Shown piece after piece: positions 16,750-26,036 of a stretch of DNA of 64,000 nucleotides. Where the stretch lies: the NCBI GenBank assembly GCA_016707175.1, contig JADJIB010000001.1:434001-498000 (forward strand), in the 5' to 3' direction. The stretch is from Candidatus Phosphoribacter hodrii. Lineage in GTDB: Bacteria > Actinomycetota > Actinomycetes > Actinomycetales > Dermatophilaceae. The notes beneath the pieces were generated by a model. That model did not search any database. It was not told the origin of the DNA and saw only the letters and a program-made list of their open reading frames with translations. Each line of letters begins with the position of its first letter. Within the stretch, counting starts at the first letter, position 1. Made by a program: the position numbers and the translations under genes.

Positions 16750-17234
16750 GCGCGCTCGACATCGCCAAACTCCTGCGTCGCGTCGGTCGGATCACCGAAA
16801 CCGACACCGCCGCATCACCATCCGACTACACGCCACCCGCGGCCCTCGCCGGGAGCGTCCAGGTCAGGCACGTCGATTGCGGCTCATGCAATGGGTGCGA
16901 GATCGAGCTGGCGGGCGCCTTTGGCCCGGTCTACGACGCCGAACGCTACGGCGCCCGGCTGGTCGCCTCGCCCCGGCACGCCGACGTCCTGGCCGTCACT
17001 GGCGCACCGACCCGCAACCTCGCCGAGCCGTTGCGCCGCAGTGTCGAAGCCGCACCCCGCCCGAGGGTCGTCCTCGCCATCGGCGACTGCGCCGCCGGGG
17101 AGGGCGCCTACGCCCAGGGGTATGCCGTCGTCGGCGGGGTTGCCGACATCGTCCCCGTCGACCTCGTCGTGCGCGGCTGCCCGCCGCCTCCTGACGCCAT
17201 CGTCGCCGCACTGCGACAGGTCACTGGCAAATGA
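16746..17234 (+). CDS. NuoB/HycG-like iron-sulfur subunit
   Basis: A 162-residue subunit with CGSCNGCEIE (Cys45, 48, 51), GDC (Cys115) and RGCPPPPDAI (Cys145), which supply ligands for the [4Fe-4S] cluster equivalent to N2 of complex I. It is homologous to HycG/HyfI and to M. tuberculosis Rv0082. It would sit at the membrane-facing base of the complex next to the HycE-like subunit. ATG overlaps the regulator stop, and the next gene overlaps by 4 nt. The cluster ligands are kept although the partner large subunit has lost its Ni ligands. Confidence 0.9.
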   Translation: MSALDIAKLLRRVGRITETDTAASPSDYTPPAALAGSVQVRHVDCGSCNGCEIELAGAFGPVYDAERYGARLVASPRHADVLAVTGAPTRNLAEPLRRSVEAAPRPRVVLAIGDCAAGEGAYAQGYAVVGGVADIVPVDLVVRGCPPPPDAIVAALRQVTGK

Positions 17235-19249
17235 CCCTCACCGACGTCGGGCTGCTCAGCCAGCCGGTGCTGGCAGGCCTGGCCTTCATCGCTGCGCTGG
17301 CCGTCAACGACTCCCGCCGCTCGGCCATCGCCGGCACTCTCAACGCGCTCCTCGGCCTGGCCACGGCCGCCACCGGCGTCGGAGCCCTGCTCGGTGAGCC
17401 CGGCTCGCTGACCTTCGCCACCGGCATCCCCGGGATCGCCCACCTCGGCCAACTCGCCCTTGCCCCCGACCGACTCGGGGGTATCTTCCTCGTCGTCGTC
17501 GGGGTCGTCGGGGCCCTCAGCGCCTGGTTCGGAGTCGGCTACGCCCACGGCGCCACAGCCACGCGAGCCGCGTGGGCGGCATACCCGATCTTCCTCTGGG
17601 GCATGTCGATCGTGCCCGCGGCCGGCGACGCGGTGACCTTCCTGCTGGGGTGGGAGTTGATGGCGCTCGGGTCGACGGTCCTGCTGCACTCCGAGCACGC
17701 GACCCGGCCGCAGGTGCGCTCCGCCGTCCTCTGGTATGCCGCGATGACGCACCTGAGCTTCGTCCTGCTCCTGGCCGGCTTCGCGGTCCTCATCGCGTCG
17801 GCCAACGGCACGACCTGGGAGGCCCTCGCCGCCTCGCCGCCGACCGGGGTGAGCGCTTCGCTGGCCTTCGTGTTGCTCGCGGGCGGGTTCGCCACCAAGG
17901 CGGGCCTGGTGCCGGTGCACGTCTGGCTCCCCCGCGCCCACCCCGAGGCGCCCAGCCACGTGTCGGCCGCGATGAGTGCGGCGATGGTCAAACTCGGCAT
18001 CTACGGGCTGCTGCTGGTCACCCTGCGACTGCTCCCCGACGGGCCGCGGTGGTGGGCCATCGGGCTGCTCGTCCTCGGCGGGGTGTCGGCGGTCTACGGC
18101 ATCCTCGAGGCCTCGGTCACGTCGGATCTCAAACGGCTGCTGGCCTTCTCGACCACCGAGAACCTTGGCCTCATGGTCACCGGCTTGGCCGTCGCCATGA
18201 TGTTGCGCAGCACCGGCCAGCGCGCTGTCGCCGATGTCGCGCTCGTGGCCGTTGTGCTCCTCGTCATCAGCCATGCCGCCTTCAAGACGGTGCTGTTCCT
18301 CGGAGCCGGGTCGATCCTGCACGCGACCGGCGAACGCGACCTCGACCGGTTGGGAGGGCTGGCCCGACGGATGCCGCGGACCGCCTTCGCCACCTCGATC
18401 GGAGCCCTCGCCGCGGCCGCCCTCCCGATCTCCTCGGGCTTTGTCGCGGAGTGGGTCCTGTTGCAGTCGCTGGTCCATGGCGACACCCGAGGCCCGACCG
18501 CCGACCGGGTCATCGCCATCGCCCTGCCGATCACCGTCGCCGTCGTGGCGCTCACCGCGGGCCTCGCCCTGCTGACCTTCGTCAAGGTCGTCGGCATCGC
18601 CTTCCTCGCCCGTGGACGATCGCCCGAGGCCACGAACGCCCACGAGAACCCGGCCTCGATGACCGTGCCCATGTGGGTCGGAGCCGGGCTCGTTCTCGGG
18701 CTGGGGTTGGTGCCCGGGTGGGTGGCGATGGTGGCCGCAGCCGCTGTGGGTGCCTCCGGCATCGAGCCGGCCGGGCTGGCCGGGGTCGCCCTCCCGAGTG
18801 TCAACGCCCTGCTGGACCCGGTGTCGCTCGTGCTCATGTCGCTCGCCGTGGCGGTGCCGATCGCCGTCATCACCGTGCGGGCGGCCCGCAAGGCCCCACG
18901 ACGAACGGTCGACCTTCCCTGGGGGTGCGGCGGTGTCCGGGTTGACCCCACGATGCAATACACCGCGACCTCGTATGCCGAGCCCCTCGTCCGGATCTTC
19001 GACGACGCCCTGCGACCGACCCGCGACCTCGATGTCACCCACACGGTGGAGTCGGACTACCTCGTGCGCGAGGTTGCCTATCGCCAGCGCATGGTCGACC
19101 AGGTCGAACGCGGCCTCTACGAGCCGGTCATCAGGCTGCTCTGGCGGATCGGTGACCAGGCCCGGCGGCTCCAAGACGGCAGCGTGCACCGTTACCTCGG
19201 GTTCTCGTTTGCGGCCCTCGTCGTCGTCCTGTTGGTGGTGACCTGGTGA
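17231..19249 (+). CDS. HyfB/HycC-like proton-antiporter subunit
   Basis: A 672-residue polytopic protein with the Mrp/NuoL-type core: GWELMALGS, GGFATKAGLVPVHVWLPRAHPEAPSHVSA with the conserved Lys, MVKLGIYGL, and a discontinuous-helix Lys region SHAAFKTVLFLGAGSI. About fourteen hydrophobic segments are present. The C-terminal tail has a HyfB-type CGG segment (WGCGGVRVDPTMQYTATSYAEP). It should move protons in an Ech-like complex and corresponds to Rv0083. ATG 17231 overlaps the previous gene. Confidence 0.88.
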   Translation: MTLTDVGLLSQPVLAGLAFIAALAVNDSRRSAIAGTLNALLGLATAATGVGALLGEPGSLTFATGIPGIAHLGQLALAPDRLGGIFLVVVGVVGALSAWFGVGYAHGATATRAAWAAYPIFLWGMSIVPAAGDAVTFLLGWELMALGSTVLLHSEHATRPQVRSAVLWYAAMTHLSFVLLLAGFAVLIASANGTTWEALAASPPTGVSASLAFVLLAGGFATKAGLVPVHVWLPRAHPEAPSHVSAAMSAAMVKLGIYGLLLVTLRLLPDGPRWWAIGLLVLGGVSAVYGILEASVTSDLKRLLAFSTTENLGLMVTGLAVAMMLRSTGQRAVADVALVAVVLLVISHAAFKTVLFLGAGSILHATGERDLDRLGGLARRMPRTAFATSIGALAAAALPISSGFVAEWVLLQSLVHGDTRGPTADRVIAIALPITVAVVALTAGLALLTFVKVVGIAFLARGRSPEATNAHENPASMTVPMWVGAGLVLGLGLVPGWVAMVAAAAVGASGIEPAGLAGVALPSVNALLDPVSLVLMSLAVAVPIAVITVRAARKAPRRTVDLPWGCGGVRVDPTMQYTATSYAEPLVRIFDDALRPTRDLDVTHTVESDYLVREVAYRQRMVDQVERGLYEPVIRLLWRIGDQARRLQDGSVHRYLGFSFAALVVVLLVVTW

Positions 19250-20184
19250 CCGCCCTCGCCGTGGCCTGGCAGATCCTCGTCGCCGTCGCCCTCACACCGG
19301 TCCTCGTCGGGGTCATGCGTCAGGTGCGCGCCCGCCTCGAAGGCCGCGTCGGTGCCGGGGTCGGGCAGCCGTGGCGCGACGTGCGCAAACTGCTGGCCAA
19401 GGAGCCGCTCGCCGCCGAGGGGGCCGGACCGCTCATGTCCGCAGTCCCCGTCATCCTCGTCATCAGCAGCCTCGTCAGCGTGGCCCTCGTGCCGCTGTTG
19501 GGGATCGCCACCCTGGCCTGGGTTCCCGACGACCTGTTCGTCGTCGTCTCCGTCCTGCTCGTCGGCACCGTCGCCCTGGCCCTGCTCGGGCTTGAGTCGG
19601 GAACGGCCTTCGGCGGCATGGGGTCCAGCCGGCACATGATGATCGCCGCGCTCGTCGAGCCGACGGTCCTCGTGGCCGTGTATGCCCTCTCGGTCCCGGT
19701 CGGCACGACCGCCCTGTCCTCGATCCTGCAGGCCCGGATGTCCGACCCGACGACCGTCATCTCACCGGTGAGCCTGCTGGCGTTGGTCGCCTTGAGCATC
19801 GTCGTCCTCGCCGAAACCGGGCGGCTGCCCGTCGACAACCCGGCCACGCACCTCGAGCTGACGATGGTCCACGAGGCGATGATCCTCGAAAGCAGCGGCC
19901 GCGATCTCGGGTGGCTCGAGTTGGGCTCCTGGCTTCGCCTCACCGCGCTGTTGGGGCTCGTCGTCAACCTCGCCCTGCCGTGGGGGGTTGCCGCCGACCT
20001 GGGCGTCGGAGCCACCGTCATCGCCACCCTCGCCTTCAGCGTGAAGTTGCTCATCGCTGGGTCGATGATCGCCGCGGCCGAGGTGTTCCTCGCCAAGGTT
20101 CGGCTGTTCCGGGTGCCCGAGTTGCTCGCCGGCTCGTTCGTCCTGGCCTTCCTGTCCGTCACCGCCTCCTACCTGCTCGTCTGA
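19246..20184 (+). CDS. HycD/NuoH-like membrane subunit
   Basis: A 312-residue membrane protein of the NuoH family, with QPWRDVRKLLAKE near residue 43, LALLGLESGTAFGGMGSSR and the conserved quinone-site-like acidic loop AETGRLPVDNPATHLELTMVHEAM. It links the hydrophilic arm to the antiporter arm. It corresponds to HycD and Rv0084. The GTG overlaps the preceding stop, and the next gene follows after 7 nt. No frame damage in this operon. Confidence 0.9.
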   Translation: MTALAVAWQILVAVALTPVLVGVMRQVRARLEGRVGAGVGQPWRDVRKLLAKEPLAAEGAGPLMSAVPVILVISSLVSVALVPLLGIATLAWVPDDLFVVVSVLLVGTVALALLGLESGTAFGGMGSSRHMMIAALVEPTVLVAVYALSVPVGTTALSSILQARMSDPTTVISPVSLLALVALSIVVLAETGRLPVDNPATHLELTMVHEAMILESSGRDLGWLELGSWLRLTALLGLVVNLALPWGVAADLGVGATVIATLAFSVKLLIAGSMIAAAEVFLAKVRLFRVPELLAGSFVLAFLSVTASYLLV

Positions 20185-20191
20185 GACCACC

Positions 20192-20851
20192 ATGACCGAG
20201 AGCCTTTTCGCCCAGACCGTCGCCACCGCGACCGGCCTGCTCATGCTCACGGCGGTGCTGCAGGTGTGGCGCCGCTCGACCGACGCCTCGACCCGGCTCC
20301 TGGCCGTCCAGGGGGCGGCGCTGGCCCTCCTCGTGGGCGCGATCGGCCTGGCCGAAGGGCACGCCGAGCTCGTCGCTGTCGCCGTCGTCGTCTTCGCCCT
20401 CAAGGGCGTCCTGCTGCCGTGGGTGCTCGCCCGCACCATCGCGCGCTCCGGCATCCACCGGGAGGACTCCTCGGCGGTCAACCCCGTGAGCGGGCTCCTC
20501 GCTGCGGCCGGCCTGGCCACCCTCGCGTATGCCGTGAGCCGCCCCCTCGTCGCTCTCGACGCCGGCCCCGCCGCTCACGCCGTTCCCGCCGGGCTCACCC
20601 TCGTCCTGGTCGGTTTCCTCGTCCTGCTCACCCGCCACCGCGCGGTCAGCCAGGTCATCGGGTTCCTCGTCATCGACAACGGGATCGCCACGGTCGCCTT
20701 CCTCACCGCCGGCGGGGTGCCGCTCGTCGTCGAGCTCGGGGTGCTGCTCGACGTCGTCCTCGTCGTGCTCATCCTGCGGATCCTCTCGGCCCGGCTGGAG
20801 CTGGCCCATGGCGAGCTCGATCTGCACGACCTGAGGGAGCTGCACGACTGA
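20192..20851 (+). CDS. HyfE/HycP-like membrane subunit
   Basis: A 219-residue protein with about seven hydrophobic segments, of the HyfE/NuoK-related type (Rv0085 in M. tuberculosis). Typical segments are ALKGVLLPWVLARTI and IGFLVIDNGIATVAFLTAGGVPLVVELGVLLDVVLVVLI, here with the conserved acidic residue in VELG. It is part of the proton-translocating arm. The stop overlaps the ATG of the next gene in TGATG. Confidence 0.85.
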   Translation: MTESLFAQTVATATGLLMLTAVLQVWRRSTDASTRLLAVQGAALALLVGAIGLAEGHAELVAVAVVVFALKGVLLPWVLARTIARSGIHREDSSAVNPVSGLLAAAGLATLAYAVSRPLVALDAGPAAHAVPAGLTLVLVGFLVLLTRHRAVSQVIGFLVIDNGIATVAFLTAGGVPLVVELGVLLDVVLVVLILRILSARLELAHGELDLHDLRELHD

Positions 20852-22302
20852 TGAGCCTCTTCCTCTGGATCCCCCTCCTCGTCCCGGCCGCGTGCGCCGC
20901 GGCCGCCGCCACCAGGCGTCAGGCCCGCTGGACGCGGCCCCTCGGGCTCGTCTCCGCCCTCGTCATCCTCGTCACGGGCCTCGGCCTGCTCGGCTCCATC
21001 ACCGCCGCCGGGGGCGAAGCCCTCACCGCGGCAGGTGACCTGTTCCGGGTCGATGCGCTCGCGGCATACCTGCTCATGACGATCGGCGCAGTGGCGACGG
21101 TCGCGCTGTGGGCCGACCTCTCGGTGCCCGCCGAGCCCGACGGGTGGTTCACCGCGCTGGTGTGCGCGTTCCTCGCGGCGATGACCCTCGCGGTGCTCGC
21201 CGACAACCTCGGCGTGCTCTGGGTCGCCATCGAGGCCACGACGATCACGACCGCCTTCCTCGTCGGCTACCGCAGCGGGCGGCGGTCGCTGGAGGCGGCG
21301 TGGAAGTACGTCGTGCTCGGGTCGGTCGGCGTCGCCATCGCGTTCCTCGGCATCGTCGTCCTGTATGCCGCCACCCGCTCCGCCGGTCACCCCACCCTCT
21401 CGTGGGTCGAGCTCGTCCGCCTCGCGCCCCAGCTCGACCCCGCGGTCACGCGGCTCGGAATCGCGCTGGCGACACTGGGATTCGCGACCAAGGCCGGGCT
21501 CGCGCCGATGCACTCGTGGCTCCCCGACGCGCACAGCCAGGCACCGGCCCCCGTGTCCGGCCTCATGTCCGGGGTGCTGCTGTCCGTCGCCCTGTATGCC
21601 GTGCTGCGGCTTCGCACGATCAGTGACCTCGCGCTCGGGCCGGGTTTCATGCGGGGCCTGCTGCTGGTGCTCGGGGTGCTGTCGCTCCTCGTGGCGGCCA
21701 CGTTGACGTTGACGCAACGGGACTACAAGCGGCTGCTGGCCTATTCGAGCATCGAACACATGGGGCTCATGGCCGTCGGGGTGGCGATCGGCGGGACGCT
21801 GGCCACGACGGCCGTCCTCGTCCACATCCTCGGCCACGGCCTGGTCAAGTCGGCGATGTTCGTGCAGTCCGGGCGGATCCTGCGCGCGGAGGGCAGCAGC
21901 AAGGTGGCCGATGTCGTCGGGTTGAGCGCGCGGCGCCCTGATCTGGCCGGGCCGCTCTTGCTGGGAACGGCTGCGCTGCTGGGCTTCCCGCCGTTCGTCC
22001 TGTTCTTCACCGAGGTGGCCATCATCATCGCCGGGTGGGCGGCCGGGTTGGCGCCGGTGATGCTCATCGTCCTGGCGCTGCTGCTGCTGACGTTCATCGG
22101 CATGTCCCGACAGGTGCTCGCGATGACCCTTGGCCCCGCTCCGGACCGATCGGTGGACGACTCGACGGTGGCTCGGTTGCCGCGGAAGGCACAGGCCCCC
22201 GTCACAGTGGCTCTCGGGGCCGCCGTCGCAGCCGGGCTGGTCGCGTTGCCAGCCGCAGCCGCCTTGGGCGCGGCCGTCACGGGCCTGGGGGTGACGCCGT
22301 GA
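20851..22302 (+). CDS. HyfF/HycQ-like antiporter subunit
   Basis: A 483-residue polytopic protein with the antiporter core LWVAIEATTITTAFLVGYR, LEAAWKYVVLGSVG (Lys), GFATKAGLAPMHSWLPDAHS and HILGHGLVKSAMFVQSGRIL. It corresponds to HyfF and Rv0086. Translation from ATG 20851, directly at the preceding stop, gives a hydrophobic N-terminus; the long open frame upstream to 20266 is a reading shadow of the previous gene. With the 672-residue subunit it gives the complex two putative proton channels. Confidence 0.88.
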   Translation: MSLFLWIPLLVPAACAAAAATRRQARWTRPLGLVSALVILVTGLGLLGSITAAGGEALTAAGDLFRVDALAAYLLMTIGAVATVALWADLSVPAEPDGWFTALVCAFLAAMTLAVLADNLGVLWVAIEATTITTAFLVGYRSGRRSLEAAWKYVVLGSVGVAIAFLGIVVLYAATRSAGHPTLSWVELVRLAPQLDPAVTRLGIALATLGFATKAGLAPMHSWLPDAHSQAPAPVSGLMSGVLLSVALYAVLRLRTISDLALGPGFMRGLLLVLGVLSLLVAATLTLTQRDYKRLLAYSSIEHMGLMAVGVAIGGTLATTAVLVHILGHGLVKSAMFVQSGRILRAEGSSKVADVVGLSARRPDLAGPLLLGTAALLGFPPFVLFFTEVAIIIAGWAAGLAPVMLIVLALLLLTFIGMSRQVLAMTLGPAPDRSVDDSTVARLPRKAQAPVTVALGAAVAAGLVALPAAAALGAAVTGLGVTP

Positions 22303-23804
22303 GCGGTGAGCGGGCGGCATACCGGGAGGACGTCGTCCCGGGCGCGCTGGGCGGCAAGGTGCAGGCGCTCCTGGGCTCGGGGTGGCGACTGGCGCTGGTC
22401 GCCGGGCACGACGACGGTGACGGCTTCCGGGTCGTCTACAGCTTCTTGCGGCCGGTCGGTCAGCGGCGCGAGCTCGTCGTGCGCCTCCCCCATGACCAAC
22501 CCGAGCTGCCCAGCCTCGCCGGGTTGTCCTATCCCGCAGGGCGATTCGAGCGCGAGCTGCGCGACCTGTTTGGGATCGAGCCGGTCGGGCACCCTCTGCC
22601 GCGAGGGCTGGTCCGGCACGGACACTGGCCGACGACCTGGCACCCGATGCTGCGCGACGCCGGCCCGATGCCCGATTTCGAGCCCGACGTCGGGTCCTAT
22701 CCGTTCGTCCATGTCCAGGGTGACGGGGTCTACGAGATCCCGGTGGGCCCGATCCACGCGGGCATCATCGAGCCGGGGCACTTCCGGTTCTCGGTGGTCG
22801 GCGAGACCATCCTGCGGATGAAGGCCCGGCTGTGGTTCGTCCACCGTGGCATGGAGCGGCTGTTCGAGGGTCGATTGCCTTCCGAGGCAATCGAGTTGGC
22901 CGAGCGGATCAGCGGCGACACGGCGGTCGGGCACACGGTCGCGTTCGTCCAGGCAGTCGAGGAGGCGCTCGGCATCCCGATCGACCCCGAGGTTGCTGCG
23001 CGGAGGGCGCTCCTGCTCGAGTTGGAGCGGCTCTATAACCACGTCGCCGACCTCGGGATGATCCCCAACGACGTCGGCTTCGGGATCGCCCACATCCACA
23101 CCCAGCGGCTGCGGGAGAAACTGTTGCGGCACAACGCTGCTGTGACCGGGCACCGGCTGCTGCGCGGCGGGATCACCGTCGGCGACACACGGTTCGTCAG
23201 GGAGCCAGACCTCGCGCTGGTCGCTGGGGTGGCTGCCGAGATGGCCGAGATCGTCGCGTTCACGCTTAACCACTCGGTCGTCACCGATCGGTTCACCGGC
23301 ACCGCGGTCTTGCGGGCCGACCTGGGTGGCAGCCTCGGCGTGCTCGGCTACGTCGCGCGGGCCAGCGGCATCGGTGTCGACGCACGCCGCGACCACCCGA
23401 GCGTCGACCTCGGACCCGACTTCTCGGTCGTCACCCAGGAGGGTGGCGACGTCCTCTCCAGGTATGCCGTCCGCGCCGGCGAGGTCGCCGTGTCCGCCGG
23501 GATCCTCCCCCACCTTGCCGAGTTGGCTTCCGGCGGTGCGGGAGGTGAGCGGGCGGCATACCCCGTGACGGACGGGACCACGGGCGGACCGGCGGCCGGG
23601 CTCGGTGTTGTTGAGGCCTGGCGCGGCACGCTGTGTCACTGGGTGGAACTGGCGCCGGACGGACGGCTCACCCGGGTGAAGATCGTCGACCCCAGCTTCT
23701 TCAACTGGCCGGGGCTGCCGGTGGCGCTGGCCGACACGATCGTCCCGGACTTCCCCTTGGCCAACAAGAGTTTCAACCAGTCCTACGCGGGGAACGATCT
23801 TTAG
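22299..23804 (+). CDS. HycE-like large subunit lacking Ni-binding cysteines
   Basis: A 501-residue fusion of a NuoC-like domain (FERELRDLFGIEP at 83-95) and a NuoD/hydrogenase-large domain. In true group 4 [NiFe] hydrogenases the first motif is RICGxC; here it is RISGDTAVGH (203-212). The C-terminal CxxC is also absent; the protein ends NKSFNQSYAGNDL. All four Ni ligands are therefore missing and it cannot be a classical hydrogenase. It fits energy-converting hydrogenase-related (Ehr) complexes and Rv0087. No ferredoxin-like subunit or maturation genes are nearby, so the electron donor is unknown. GTG 22299 overlaps the preceding gene. Confidence 0.88.
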   Translation: MSGERAAYREDVVPGALGGKVQALLGSGWRLALVAGHDDGDGFRVVYSFLRPVGQRRELVVRLPHDQPELPSLAGLSYPAGRFERELRDLFGIEPVGHPLPRGLVRHGHWPTTWHPMLRDAGPMPDFEPDVGSYPFVHVQGDGVYEIPVGPIHAGIIEPGHFRFSVVGETILRMKARLWFVHRGMERLFEGRLPSEAIELAERISGDTAVGHTVAFVQAVEEALGIPIDPEVAARRALLLELERLYNHVADLGMIPNDVGFGIAHIHTQRLREKLLRHNAAVTGHRLLRGGITVGDTRFVREPDLALVAGVAAEMAEIVAFTLNHSVVTDRFTGTAVLRADLGGSLGVLGYVARASGIGVDARRDHPSVDLGPDFSVVTQEGGDVLSRYAVRAGEVAVSAGILPHLAELASGGAGGERAAYPVTDGTTGGPAAGLGVVEAWRGTLCHWVELAPDGRLTRVKIVDPSFFNWPGLPVALADTIVPDFPLANKSFNQSYAGNDL

Positions 23805-23856
23805 CCTTCGCCCCCGAAAGTCCCCACGGGTCGGTGGGTGCGCCTAAGGTGCCCAG

Positions 23857-24510
23857 ATGGACGACTCCTCTGGTGTGCTCAAGCGCGCTGCCGCGTCGGC
23901 GGCCCTGCCGACGTGGCGCAACCTGCTCGGCCGGATGCACCTGAGCGTCGCGACGGGCGACTTCGCCACGGCGTTGGCGCTCGTCGACCGGGTCGGTGCC
24001 ATCGCCGAGGAGCAGGGACACCACCCCGAGATCGACCTGCGGTGGGGTCGCGTGCACATCGCCACCGGAAGCCACGACGTCGGCGGCGTCACGGAGCGGG
24101 ACATTCGTCTCGGGAAAGCCATCGATGCCGTCGTGCAGGAGATGAGCCTCACCAGCCAGCCGGGCCGCCTGACTGAGGTCGAGATCGCCATCGACGCTAT
24201 GGATCGCGACGCGATCCGACCGTTCTGGGCTGCGGTGCTCGATCGGCCCGACAATGGTGGCGACGAGCTTGTCGACCCTGACCGGGTCGGGCCGGCCGTG
24301 TGGTTCCAGCAGATGGATTCGCCTCGCCCGCAACGCAATCGGATCCACCTGGATGTGACCGTCAGCCATGACGAGGCCCCCGGTCGCCTGGCCCGCGCCC
24401 TTGCCGCCGGAGGTCGCCTCGTCAGCGACGTCCGCGCTCCGGCGTTCTGGGTCCTCGCCGACGCCGAGGGCAACGAGGCCTGCATCTGCACCTGGCAGAG
24501 CCGCGACTAA
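23857..24510 (+). CDS. pterin-4a-carbinolamine dehydratase domain fused to VOC domain
   Basis: A 217-residue protein. Residues 15 to about 95 match the PCD/DCoH fold, with FATALALVDRVGAIAEEQGHHPEIDLRWGRV-type sequence and SHDVGGVTERDIRLG; the HHPEIDLRW motif carries the catalytic histidines. Residues 105-215 look like a glyoxalase/VOC domain (VEIAIDAMDRDAIRPFWAAVL ... ADAEGNEACICTW). The fusion is seen in other actinobacteria, but its role is not established. ATG 23857 lies 52 nt after the hydrogenase-like operon and is probably separate from it. Confidence 0.82.
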   Translation: MDDSSGVLKRAAASAALPTWRNLLGRMHLSVATGDFATALALVDRVGAIAEEQGHHPEIDLRWGRVHIATGSHDVGGVTERDIRLGKAIDAVVQEMSLTSQPGRLTEVEIAIDAMDRDAIRPFWAAVLDRPDNGGDELVDPDRVGPAVWFQQMDSPRPQRNRIHLDVTVSHDEAPGRLARALAAGGRLVSDVRAPAFWVLADAEGNEACICTWQSRD

Positions 24511-24608
24511 CCGCGGATCCAGCCGGGCCAACGGGCCCACCAGGTCCGCCGAACGGGGAAGGGCGGCAACCTCGGTGGTGTTGTGAGCAGTGACGAAGGG
24601 AGGCCGAG

Positions 24609-25961
24609 ATGACTCATCGTGTGGTCGTGATCGGTTCGGGGTTCGGGGGCCTGTTCGTGACGAAGTCGCTACGGAAGGCCGACGTCGAGATCACCCTCAT
24701 CGACAGGACGAGCCACCACCTGTTCCAACCGCTGCTCTATCAGGTCGCGACCGGCATCCTGTCTGAGGGCGAGATCGCCCCCTCGACGCGCGAGATCCTG
24801 CGCCGCCAGAAGAACGTCCGGGTCGTGCAGGGGCTCGTCGAGACCATCGACCTCGAGTCCAAGACGATCGGCTGGCGGTTCCACGATGAGGAGCGGACGA
24901 GCGCCTACGACTCGTTGGTGATCGCCAGTGGTGCCGGCCAGTCCTACTTCGGCAACCCGCAGTACGCCACCTTCGCCCCCGGCATGAAGTCGATCGACGA
25001 TGCTCTCGAGCTGCGCGCCCGGATCTTCGCGGCCTTCGAGCTCGCCGAGATCGCCGACGACCCGGAGGAGGTGAGCCGGCTGCTGACCTTTGTCGTCGTC
25101 GGCGCGGGCCCGACCGGCGTCGAAATGGCCGGACAGATCCGGGAGCTCGCCAATCGCACGCTCGCCCGCGAGTTCCGCCGGATCGACCCCACCAAGGCTC
25201 GGGTGATCCTCGTCGACGGCGCCGGGCAGGTGCTGTCGGCGTTCGGCGAGCAGCTGGGAGCAAAGGCCGAACGGGACCTCAGCCGGCTCGGGGTCGAGGT
25301 GGTCCTGCACGCCATGGTCACCTCCCTCGACGCCACCGGGTTGACGCTCAGGCACGCCGACGGCAGCACCGAGCGCATCGAGGCAGTATGCAAGGTGTGG
25401 GCCGCAGGTGTGGAGGGCAGCCCGCTGGGGCGGCTCGTCGCGGAGCAGGCGGGGGCGACCGTCGACCGGGCCGGCCGGGTCGAGGTGAACGATCACCTCA
25501 CGCTGCCAGGGCACCCGGAGGTCTACGTCATCGGCGACCTGATGAGCCTGCCCGGCGTGCCAGGCGTGGCTCCCGCGGCGATCCAATCGGCGCAGTATGC
25601 CGCGGCGTCCATCGCCGCCCGCGTCGAGGACCGGCCCGCACCGGGCCCGTTCGCCTACAAGGACAAGGGCAGCATGGCGACGATCGCCAAGTACGAGGCC
25701 GTGGTGAGGGTCGGGCCGCTGCGGCTCACCGGCTTCCTGGCCTGGCTGGCCTGGCTGCTGCTGCACTTGCTGATGATCGCCGGGTTCAAGCAGCAGGTGT
25801 CGACGCTCGTTCGGTGGGCCTTGAGCTTCCTGAGCAACGGTCGTTCGGAGCGCGTGACGACCAACCAGCAACTCGTCGGGCGCCTCGCGATGGAGCACCT
25901 GGGCGGCCACACCTCGGGCCCCTTGATGCGCGGTGAGGTTCCCCCCGACCCGGTCGACTGA
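24609..25961 (+). CDS. ndh: type II NADH dehydrogenase
   Basis: A 450-residue flavoprotein: GSGFGGLFVTKSL (FAD loop), HLFQPLLYQVATGILSEGEIA, a second dinucleotide fold VVVGAGPTGVEMAGQIREL for NADH, and the FAD-closing YVIGDLMSLPGVPGVAPAAIQ. A hydrophobic C-terminal segment LAWLAWLLLHLLMIAGF anchors it to the membrane. NDH-2 passes electrons from NADH to quinone without pumping protons. GGGAGG at about 24599 supports ATG 24609. It lies near the proton-translocating Ehr-like operon but has its own promoter region. Confidence 0.92.
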   Translation: MTHRVVVIGSGFGGLFVTKSLRKADVEITLIDRTSHHLFQPLLYQVATGILSEGEIAPSTREILRRQKNVRVVQGLVETIDLESKTIGWRFHDEERTSAYDSLVIASGAGQSYFGNPQYATFAPGMKSIDDALELRARIFAAFELAEIADDPEEVSRLLTFVVVGAGPTGVEMAGQIRELANRTLAREFRRIDPTKARVILVDGAGQVLSAFGEQLGAKAERDLSRLGVEVVLHAMVTSLDATGLTLRHADGSTERIEAVCKVWAAGVEGSPLGRLVAEQAGATVDRAGRVEVNDHLTLPGHPEVYVIGDLMSLPGVPGVAPAAIQSAQYAAASIAARVEDRPAPGPFAYKDKGSMATIAKYEAVVRVGPLRLTGFLAWLAWLLLHLLMIAGFKQQVSTLVRWALSFLSNGRSERVTTNQQLVGRLAMEHLGGHTSGPLMRGEVPPDPVD

Positions 25962-26036
25962 CTCGGGCGCGGGTGCGCCGCTCGGGTTGCCGACACCGGT
26001 GTCAAGGCCCGCCGCAAACGCACGTAGTCTGTCCGA

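Noticed and set aside
17108..19189. 693-residue minus-strand open frame opposite the antiporter gene
   Set aside because: Low-complexity His/Arg/Gly-rich product fully antisense to a conserved membrane protein gene.
16746..23804. Functional formate hydrogenlyase
   Set aside because: The large subunit lacks all four Ni-binding cysteines, and neither formate dehydrogenase nor maturation genes are present.
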